From Priapulus caudatus (Eukaryota > Priapulida > Priapulimorpha > Priapulimorphida > Priapulidae): DNA of 24,721 nucleotides. The notes beneath the pieces were generated by a model. That model saw nothing but the letters and a program-made list of their open reading frames with translations. It was not told where the DNA came from and ran no database searches. The stretch spans positions 438,580 to 463,300 of the forward strand of contig NW_014577186.1 in the NCBI RefSeq assembly GCF_000485595.1, read 5' to 3'. Position 1 is the first letter of the stretch; each line of letters begins with the position of its first letter. The position numbers and the translations under genes are program-made. This document shows, in pieces, positions 1 to 7,548 of the stretch.

Positions 1-60
1 CGATGGGATGGGATGGCAGTGGAATGGGATGGATGGATGGATGCATGGATAGATAGATAG
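1..60. repeat. GGAT/GATA-type microsatellite
   Basis: The window opens in an imperfect array of ATGG, GGATGG and GATA units (for example GGATGGATGGATGCATGGAT). It lies in the intron before the first visible AP3M exon. Positions 61-266 after it show no further feature up to the splice acceptor. Confidence 0.85.
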
Positions 61-266
61 TTAGATTTTTTTGGGTATTTTCCTTTCAACCAAGCGGTCA
101 CCAACTGAGTAACGCCACTGATTTCCCCGGGCAACGCCGGGTATCCCTCTAGTAATACATGTAATACATGTTTTATTATATTAGTATTTAATATTTACTT
201 TAACACATTTAGTATGTGATGTACCAAATGTGGTCTCTTGTTTGTACTTTTGACCCTATTTTTCAG

Positions 267-1246
267 GTGCAGTTCACCATTCCTCAGCTGACAGTATCTG
301 GCTTAAAAGTAAATAGACTCGACATGTATGGTGAGGTAAGGATTTTATATATATATATCTATATATATATCATTGTTTCAAATATCAATACATGTACGCT
401 TATTTTTAGTGGCATACTTGTTTACAGAGATGTACATTAAGCAGGGGCGTACCCAGACATTTTTTTATGGTACGCAAAATTACACTCAAATTTGTCAAAG
501 TTGTTATTTTAATGAAATCCTTCCGACCATCTGGCGAAATGACACTGTAGTCATTATTCTTATCACACGCATAATTCTGTAAGCCCAACTGAACGTTATA
601 TTATTTTGTTTTAGTAATTAAAAGGTCATGTATTTTTTTTATTCTTAAAAATTTTAGTACGCATTTGCGTACTTTGCGTATAGGTAGCTACGCGCCTGTT
701 AAGTGTAGCCACTTGGCTATATTATACTCTCAGAGCATATTGCTAAATACTTAAATGACTGCACCGGCCAAACTATTGCAAGGCAATCACCATGCAATGC
801 TTGTCATGATGATTAAATATCATTATATGTATTTGCAGAGCACGGGGAAATCTCATTACGTCGTGCTCTGCAAATTGATATTGCGAAATCTCATCATTGA
901 CGTTATTGGTTACATTAGAAGAGACTCCGATCATTGGAGTCTCCAAGATCGGACGTAATACTAAGTGGTACCAATGTACTCAACGAGGTTATATGGGTAT
1001 AATTCAATGATCGTTGTGACAACAACAAGATTTTGAGTTTGAATCTTTATATAGTACTCTATCATAGACTGTTCACCAGCATGTGTACTAATCGCATGAT
1101 GCATAGGGCAATTACAGAGACCAGCCAGTATGTTGCCAGCTCAATCAGGTGTTTATATTTGTGTAAATCTGTTATTACAGAAATACAAGCCGTTCAAAGG
1201 AGTGAAGTATATAACAAAAGCAGGACGGTTTCAAGTGCGCACCTGA
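267..1246 (+). CDS. AP3M: AP-3 complex subunit mu, last two coding exons (partial)
   Basis: This is the C-terminus of the medium (mu3) subunit of the AP-3 adaptor, the cytosolic coat complex that sorts cargo with YxxPhi signals from endosomes or Golgi to lysosome-related organelles. Exon 267-335 follows a TTTTTCAG acceptor, encodes 23 residues including SGLKVNRLDMYGE, and ends at GAG before GTAAGG. The last exon, 1181-1246, follows TTATTACAG and encodes KYKPFKGVKYITKAG then RFQVRT and a TGA stop at 1244-1246. Both exons are in phase 0 and together give 44 residues. The ending matches the conserved end of animal AP3M1/AP3M2, which I recognise from the family; it forms the final strands of the mu-homology (signal-binding) domain. 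All earlier exons lie left of the window. The intron (336-1180, 845 bp) carries a transposable element at 442-698 and a hairpin at 836-870. Neither exon is long enough to stand out as an open frame; they were found by splice sites and peptide recognition. Confidence 0.9.
442..698. mobile_element. Non-autonomous DNA transposon (MITE), CAGGGGCGT termini, in AP3M intron
   Basis: The element starts CAGGGGCGTACCCAGAC and ends GTAGCTACGCGCCTG. It is flanked by direct repeats TTAAG at 437-441 and 699-703. Subterminal parts repeat GTACGC/GCGTAC motifs in opposite orientations. There is no coding capacity (257 bp). The termini and 5-base duplication fit a hAT5-like family; TTAA followed by a G (piggyBac-like) is the alternative reading. 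Confidence 0.8.
836..870. repeat. 35 bp hairpin with CAGAGCACG arms
   Basis: The arms CAGAGCACG (836-844) and CGTGCTCTG (862-870) pair across a 17-nt loop, and pairing continues outward as TTTG/CAAA (832-835, 871-874). The outer CAG/CTG ends and the length resemble the short hairpin insertions at 4142, 21807 and 23227. No direct repeats flank it, so insertion is not shown here. Confidence 0.6.
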
Positions 1247-1379
1247 ATCATGGGCACTCAAGTATGCAGTTGAGGTGAAAAGCCTCCTTTATACCTTGAT
1301 GCATGTTCTCGTCTATTCATGATGCATAGACTGTGACAAGAACTGTATAAGGAATGTATATGTAATAGATCTGCGGCCC

Positions 1380-1385
1380 ATTAAA
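1380..1385 (+). terminator. Candidate AP3M polyadenylation signal ATTAAA
   Basis: ATTAAA lies 134 nt after the AP3M stop codon, a plausible 3' UTR distance. It is the commonest variant of AATAAA. No cleavage-site evidence is available, so this is positional inference. Confidence 0.35.
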
Positions 1386-1569
1386 TCATCATGTGTTATT
1401 CGGTGTTACAAGTATTGGTAAAGAAACGAGCTGCATGTAATTGTATCCACCGAACGAGTTCGGGGGGGGGGGATACTATATGGATTTGGCCTCGTCGCGC
1501 CGCCGCCGCAGAGATTTCCTTGTGAGCGCTCTACCGGCTGCAGTTCTTCTCGGATCATCTTCAAATTTC

Positions 1570-1922
1570 GCATGAAGGCGCGTTATCGTAAAGCGAAGAC
1601 GTCAATCGTTTGTGGTGTGGGCGGAGTCATCGTTGCCATGGTAACAACATTTTTGGTCGAAATTCTAGAACCTGTAACTTCTGCAGTTTTTACCCGATTG
1701 TCATGAAATTTGACACACAGGACCAATATATACATATATATATATAATTATATATAGGACATGTTATATCGGCCCTGTGTGCCAAATTCCATGACAATCG
1801 GGACAGCACAAGTTACAGGTTCTACAATATTTCCACAAAAATGTTGTTACCATGGCAACGATGACCCGCCCACACCAAAAACGATTGGCATCTTCGCTTT
1901 ACCATAACGCACCTTGGCATCT
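1570..1922. repeat. Large inverted repeat (about 150 bp arms)
   Basis: The left arm (about 1570-1720) and right arm (about 1758-1922) are inverted copies. The left has GCGTTATCGTAAAGCGAAG, GCCATGGTAACAACATTTTT and GAACCTGTAACTT; the right has their complements CTTCGCTTTACCATAACGC, TGTTGTTACCATGGCAACG and AAGTTACAGGTTC. The centre is a TATATA-rich spacer. Arms differ by scattered substitutions and small indels, so it is not recent. It runs straight into the tandem repeat that follows and may be one end of the same element. Confidence 0.85.
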
Positions 1923-2490
1923 TGGGGAGAAGGTGTGCACAGTACCAAAACCCAGGTCACTGCGACCTTCATTTCACCTTTACCTTGACCTTGATCCTAT
2001 TTCCCTTCCGCTCTGTAACTCGCCCCCTAATTCACCTAGCGCTACCAAACTTGGTATACTTACACATCTTGGGGAGAAGGTGTGCAGAGTACCAAAACCA
2101 GGTCACTGCGACCTTTATTTGCACCTTTACCTTGACCTTGATCATATTTCCCTTCTGCTCTCCTAACTCAAGCCGCTAATTGACCTAGCGCGACCAAACT
2201 TGGTATGCTTACACATCTTAGGGAGAAGGTGTGCAGAGTACCAAAACCAGGTCACTGCGACCTTTATTTCACCTTTACCTTGACCTTGATCATATTTCCT
2301 TGGCTCTCTAACTCGCAGCCCTAATTGACCTAGCGGCGACCAAACTTGGTATGCTTACACATCTTGGGGAGAGGTCTGGTTGCATACCAAAACCACCACT
2401 GTTCTTGACCTTAGTTCGACCTTGACCGTCGACTTACATTTCCTCTTCGGTCTCCTAGGGTAACCAGATTCCATATACTTGCACATCTGA
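1921..2490. repeat. Tandem repeat, 146-149 bp period, about four units
   Basis: Units start with CTTGGGGAGAAGGTGTGCA or a close variant at 1921, 2068, 2217 and 2363, giving periods of 147, 149 and 146 bp; a degenerate fifth start is near 2487. Each unit carries an ACCAAAACC(C)AGGTCACTGCGACC block, the first three a CACCTTTACCTTGACCTTGA block, and an ACCAAACTTGGTATGCTTAC block precedes each new unit. Short open frames here are by-products of the repeat. From about 2490 to 2712 I see nothing beyond a weak candidate splice acceptor at 2561-2563. Confidence 0.85.
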
Positions 2491-2715
2491 GGCAGACCAG
2501 TTGTCTAACAAACCTTTGTCTTTGTGACTTATTTAACTTTACCTGCCTTCTACGTCCTTACAGAGATATTCCATTCATACTAGATCACGGGGGATACATT
2601 AAGTTGGCGACAACTGCTCGTTTCTAGTTATTTATGCTGTGTATCGTTATGTTACATTATAACTCTTCAAATCGTAAAATTCTAGAAAGGATAGACAGTG
2701 TGTTCACATCCCTAA

Positions 2716-3156
2716 AGCCCGGCGCACATGTGGCGATTTTTATCGACAGTACTGGCGATTTTGTTGCCAGCAACAAAATCGCCGAGAAATCGCCACTTGT
2801 GCGCTGCACGGCGTCACCGATTTTGACGCCAGAAACTCGTCGCTGGAATATCAAACACGTTTGATATTTGTTGCCCAGTCGCTGAACAATCGCTACGTGT
2901 GCGCTGACCAGGCGATGGATTCAGGCAACAGTTTTTGGATTTACCAATCAAATGCATGATTTGAAGCACGTGATCAAAATTATGGCAGCGCCCGTGGTGT
3001 GGTTTGAACAGGTCACGTACAGTTCATACAGTGGTATGTCGCTGACAGATGGTTGCATTGTCGCTGGGTGGCGCACACATGGCAATTTTTATCGACAGTG
3101 TTTTCGATAAAAATCGCCGGTACTGTCGATAAAAATTGCCACGTGTGCGCCGGGCT
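2716..3156. mobile_element. PIF/Harbinger-like MITE, TIR AGCCCGGCGCAC, TSD TAA
   Basis: The left end AGCCCGGCGCACATGTGGC and right end GCCACGTGTGCGCCGGGCT are inverted copies; pairing continues inward through TTTTTATCGACAGTA. TAA follows the right end (3157-3159) and precedes the left end (2713-2715), matching the 3-base TWA duplications of PIF/Harbinger. The 441 bp interior holds further small palindromes built from the same pieces (GGCGATTTT, GTGTGCGC), so the element looks internally rearranged. No transposase is present. Confidence 0.8.
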
Positions 3157-3159
3157 TAA

Positions 3160-4134
3160 GTATCATTGTGTTGCCAAGGGTGGTTATTTGTTCAAGAAAA
3201 TAAGTAAATTCTATATATATGTGTTATATATTTTGTTAAGTTTAAATGAAGTCATTTAAGGTCGAGTTCCATATATTACTGTGTTCTGAAATAGGTGAGC
3301 TAAAGATTTTGATCATTTTCTCATGGTGGGGATGTAACATGTGAACCTACCCTTGAATTAAGTATTCATTAAAAAATATTGGAACGGGTGTTTACTACTG
3401 CCAATCTGTCAAAAATTCCTCCAATCATGCCAATTGTGATATAGTTTGTTTTCCAATACTATTTCTGGTTGCCTGGTTATTCATCATACACCAACAGTGT
3501 GTTTGTCAAGTTATGCTAATTTTTAACTTGCAGTAGTGAGCATTACAAAATAGCAAATGTAGGCTTTTTTATGTTATATTGGAGAACTCAACAATTACGT
3601 GTGATAACTACACTCAATGTTTGTAGACTTTTTATGTTCTTTACTCTGTACCTGGTGAAATTCTGTAGATGGTGTTTGTTATCTAAAGTATAAATGTAAT
3701 GCTAACGTTCAGGCATGAGTATAAGATATTCTAAAAGACATGTAGCGATTGCACAGGTACACTGCACACCAGTCTCTTCTGCTACTACTGCTGCACCACA
3801 CGCATTTACTTCATTGCGAGAAAGAACCTGAACTAGGGTGAACTCCGAGCAGTGTGGGAAAAAGCAGTTCAACCTAGACACACTGAATGTATTACAAATT
3901 TTCAGGGCGTCGCTATCTCTACTTTTGATGAAAGTTATTGAGCCTGATAGTGAAATGGGAAGCATTCGTCTGAAGAATTGTGTTAAACTTGAACCTTGCA
4001 TCGATGCAATGTGGCATCGATCTTGAGAATTATTTTGAAAACCAAAATCGAGGAAGTTCACCAATCAGCAGAAGATTCTCATGCTTGCAAAATTATATTG
4101 CTTTGTGTATACGCATGCATGCATGCACGCACGC
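3160..4134. other. Intergenic, no recognisable feature
   Basis: AT-rich single-copy-looking DNA. A 120-codon open frame on the - strand (3702-4064) has no motif or similarity I can recognise and no good splice or start context. A short ATGC/ACGC run (ATGCATGCATGCACGCACGC) ends the stretch at about 4113-4134. Confidence 0.6.
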
Positions 4135-4141
4135 ATATTAT

Positions 4142-4181
4142 CAGGAGTAAGATAATATAGATCTATATTATCTTACTCCTG
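4142..4181. mobile_element. 40 bp perfect hairpin insertion with 7-base direct repeats
   Basis: The core is a perfect palindrome whose arm is CAGGAGTAAGATAATATAGA. It is bordered by ATATTAT at 4135-4141 and 4182-4188, and the palindrome extends 3 bases into these repeats, giving 46 bp in all (4139-4184). The arm is nearly identical to that of the hairpin at 21807-21842 (CAGGAGTAGATAATAG), which has different flanking repeats. That pattern is what independent insertion with target duplication would leave. Confidence 0.7.
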
Positions 4182-4188
4182 ATATTAT

Positions 4189-4962
4189 CTATATAGAAAA
4201 TACTAGACCATCATATTAATGCAATTGCTTATATCGCCTAATATTATTGCCGTTCAGAATGTGCTGTCTTGCAACTTCAATTTAGCCAGACATATATATA
4301 TATCTGTACATAACTGTAATTGCAAGTGACTCTTAATGCTCATTTTGGATTTTAAATAATCCAAACGGTCTATAACAAATACTTTTTATTAGATGACTAC
4401 AATTTTCGTGAAGCTTAGTGACTGCTGTTATTATTGTGTGGTAAGCTGTGTATGCGTTATAGTAACATGTGACAACACTGAATCTCCTCAAATATTCTCT
4501 TTGTTGAAAACAGTCTATAATGAATGTTGCCGTACAAGGTAGTCCTGCTGAATATTTCTACTAATGTAGTTTGCTTCAGCATGCACCTTTCTGGTTGATT
4601 TCGATGCCTGCTTAAATCTTGTAAATTCGTAGGAATGCGCGCATGTCCTGTTGTGGACTATCGTAGCATAGATTTACATCCTATGTTTGTACAACGTAGG
4701 AAACTAGTAAAATTGTTCTCCTTATAGCCATCTCTAATTCGAATTAAGGTTCTAAATTAATTATCTTTTTTATCACTGTATACGAGTTCATAAATTATTC
4801 ATAGCTTATTTTCTAACCGGTGACACTCATTTTTTTTCATTCTCCTGTTGTTTTGCATGATCATGATTTGCAGCTAACGGAATGTATATAGCACAGTCAT
4901 GAACATTTGTCCTAGGAAACACGGTAGTAACCTGGTATCAGGAGCAGATAAACTATATATGC
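4189..4962. other. Intergenic, no gene seen
   Basis: AT-rich sequence without a convincing exon or repeat. One partial match to the hairpin family, CAGGAGCAGATAAAC, lies at about 4939-4953, without an opposing arm beside it. Confidence 0.55.
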
Positions 4963-5591
4963 GATTCTACGACAAATACCCCCCATGCCATTCACCCCCT
5001 GGACAATCACCCCCCCCCCCGGACATTTACCCCCGGACAATTACTCACTTGTTGTTTATTATTCATTGTTGAAAGCAGTGAATACAGGGAGGAGGTCGCA
5101 GGAGGGCGAGTAGGGAGATGGTGGAGTGTGGAGGAGAGGAGGAGGTGCGAGAACCGTGGGGAGAGAGTGTGGAGGAGCGGGAAGGGAGCAGGGAGAAGGT
5201 GAGGAGGAGGGGGGAGAAGGTGGTGGAGGAGGCGGAGGAGAGGAGGAGGGGGAGAGCGGTGGCAGGAGGAGTGAGAGAAGGGAGGAGGTAGCGGAGGAGA
5301 AGGGGAGAAGGTGGCTGGAGGAGGAAGAGAGGAAGTGGAGTCGAGGAGGGCTGGCCGTCTTACTCCTCCGTCTCCTCCTCCTCGCATCACATCTCTCCCT
5401 CCTCCTCTCTCCTCCTCCCTCACCACCACCTGCACCTCCTCTATCCTCCTCCTGCCTCTACCTTCTCTCGTGCGTCTCTAAGCATCCTCCTCTACCAATG
5501 TCCGGGGGGGTGTAAATATGGGGGATGATTGGCTCCGGCGGGGGGGGATAAAATCGGGTGAAATGGCATGGGGGGTATTTGTCCTGATACC
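4963..5591. mobile_element. Foldback element with GACAAATACCCCCC termini, TSD ATATATGC
   Basis: The left inverted repeat contains GACAAATACCCCCCATGCCA (from 4971) and the right contains its complement ending GGGGGGTATTTGTC at 5583. Pairing continues inward irregularly through C-rich left and G-rich right blocks (CCCCCCCCCCGGACATTTAC against TGTCCGGGGGGGTGTAAAT). The direct repeat ATATATGC at 4955-4962 and 5592-5599 marks the probable 8-base target duplication. The 629 bp insert has no transposase; its core is the purine/pyrimidine tract described separately. Confidence 0.75.
5085..5468. repeat. Purine tract followed by pyrimidine tract (GGA/TCC)
   Basis: About 5085-5351 is almost pure purine on the + strand (GAGGAGG, GGAGAAGG units) and 5359-5468 is almost pure pyrimidine (CTCCTCCTCC units). 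The two are thus roughly inverted copies and can pair as one hairpin, besides having triplex (H-DNA) potential. Gly/Glu/Arg-rich and Pro/Ser/His-rich open frames on both strands come from this composition and are not genes. Confidence 0.85.
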
Positions 5592-5599
5592 ATATATGC

Positions 5600-6399
5600 A
5601 TAGTTCATGTTCACTTGATACTATAAATGTATTTATTGTAAAGCTGGTCTTCGCATTGGCTTTTCCATCTATTGTTTTGTATTGTGTGATACACATTGTT
5701 TGGTTTTGCCCTCAAACAGAGTGTTATCGATCACTCTAATGTTATTTTATCATGATTAATGGTTATCGTGATGATACACTTACACATTACTTGACAAAAA
5801 TAGCTAAGGAAAACAAACGACTTACTCATTTGTAGATAATAAGTGGCAACGTTTTGTATTTGATCAACTCCACTGAGTAGCAGAATAAACTTCATAATGC
5901 AAAGCTTGAAAATGCAAAATCATTCCTAGGAGATATAGAAAACTAGATTAGCTTAGAAAATCAAAAAATCAATAGATAGTTGCTGATGTTTACTATCACC
6001 ACAACTTATGCTACCAATGCCACAATGTGCCAATTAAAAGGATCATGTGCGATTCCAAGTGATAATAATGGGAACATTGCAAAAATTAATATTTACTGAT
6101 ATTAATGTAGCGTACGTACTCTGCAAAAGACTGAACGTATCTACCTGTGTTTCAAAGATGTAAAATAGCAATGAGATTCACATCAATATTATAGAAGACA
6201 CCACATGGAAAGATGCTTTAATCATGCGTACACCTATTATGAACCGTGTATGGTGTATTCGTAATAATGATGCTGATTCAATGCAATCAAGTGCTGTTTT
6301 GCATAAATAGAGCTTGTATTGTAAATGTATATTCACAAAAGATTTTCTTGTAAACCTAGCACTGTTCTCCATCTAACAAAGAATCAATGATATTTTCAG
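5600..6399. other. Intergenic, no recognisable feature
   Basis: AT-rich sequence. A 47 nt exon-like stretch on the - strand (5826-5872, bordered by TTCTGCTACTCAG and GTAAGT) has no recognisable peptide and no partner exon, so it is not called. Confidence 0.5.
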
Positions 6400-6570
6400 C
6401 TCGAATCGAAATTAGAACTATGCACAAACAGAAGCAACAAGTAAGTCCAATTAGGCTTAAATGCAACCTTAACATACGTATAGCATAGTATTATTTGTAC
6501 ATTGTACTTTAATTTCAGAAAGCAGCCTGTTATTAGACAAGTTATTAAATCAACCATCTACCTGACATAG
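6400..6570 (+). other. Possible spliced transcript, two short exons
   Basis: A stretch at 6400-6440 (41 nt) follows ATATTTTCAG and is followed by a consensus donor GTAAGT. The presumed intron, 6441-6518 (78 bp), ends TACTTTAATTTCAG, and the next exon runs from 6519. In one frame the joined exons read 13 residues (LESKLELCTNRSN), then K, then 16 more (ending KSTIYLT) before TAG at 6568-6570. A second frame reads RIEIRTMHKQKQQ before a stop early in exon two. Neither peptide is one I recognise, and I find no upstream exon. A non-coding RNA, the tail of an unknown gene, or chance are all possible; the case rests on the two good splice sites facing a short intron. Confidence 0.25.
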
Positions 6571-7548
6571 TAAGACTGCATTGATTGCCAGTATGGCACA
6601 CTTCATATATACCTATATACATGCTAGATTATTATGTACTTTACACAAATTTACATAGGATTTTTGCATTTAAACTAGTGCTGCTGAATGTTTTATCATA
6701 TTTCTTAAAGTAATCTTGGCTGCACAAAATCCATATTCAGCAATGTACTTTATTACTGAAGGAATGATTCGATTTGCAATTTGTTCTATTATGTTTAGAC
6801 GGTGGTGATAAAGTCAGCATACAAAAGTGAATGTAGCCTACCAAAAACCAGTCTTACTATTAGTAATTCATACCAGAGATACTATATTAACTTCTGAAAG
6901 AACATTCATTAATATGACAGTTAATGAGTACAGAAACTCATTAAGACTAACATGACAATATCGTAAAAACACTAACTGTTCACGACGTTATATGTATAAA
7001 TGTTTTCTTTTTACATCGATAATAAAAATGGCTTTAACATGGCTTGTTTATGCAGCTGCTGATGACGATGACAATTAAATCGAATTGCCACTTTCGTCTC
7101 TTATCCCTTATTCACATATATACTGCAGACATCTAGCCCGGTGGTTGCACGATGTGGCAACTACCATGCTACCAGCAGGGTAGTGAGTAAGCAATAATCA
7201 CATGACTTTGTTATCGCACACGACCTTACTACATGGTTGAAGGTCACAACCGATAACGTGTCCATACTGCCTCGCTGACACGGCATCAAGATTTGTCACG
7301 GCACTACGAATATTTCACGTGAATTGCGGCTGCCCACAATAGCTACAACCTTTGCACGGAGATCAAGTCATCACACGCACGACTCACACGTGTGCAAGGC
7401 GAATGCCAGTTAGACAGCAAGAGCGTCGCAACATTAACACCACTCAAGTTAGTCCCTCTAACGACGGTCTCTCTGCCGCACTTGCGACATCTCAGGATGA
7501 TGGATCACGCATCACCACAAACACCAGGATTCACCATGATGCATGACC
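6571..7548. other. Intergenic / presumed MEPCE 3' UTR and downstream region
   Basis: This lies directly downstream of the MEPCE stop codon. No AATAAA on the - strand is obvious close to the stop; the first clear one (TTTATT on + at about 6748) is some 800 nt away. Small open frames at 7352-7631 on + have no recognisable content. Confidence 0.5.

Noticed and set aside
2564-2627. Possible terminal exon on + after CTACGTCCTTACAG, encoding 20 residues (DIPFILDHGGYIKLATTARF) and TAG
   Set aside because: The acceptor is good, but the peptide is not one I recognise, it lies at the end of the tandem repeat, and no upstream exon fits; AP3M already has its own terminal exon.
3702-4064. 120-codon open frame on -
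   Set aside because: No recognisable domain, no codon-use or splice support; might be decayed coding DNA but nothing shows it.
5007-5515. 142- and 129-codon open frames
   Set aside because: Pure by-products of the GGA/TCC tract (Gly/Glu/Arg on one strand, Pro/Ser/His on the other).
5826-5872. Possible 47 nt exon on - (CTGCTACTCAG ... GTAAGT)
   Set aside because: Isolated, no recognisable peptide in either open frame and no partner exons.
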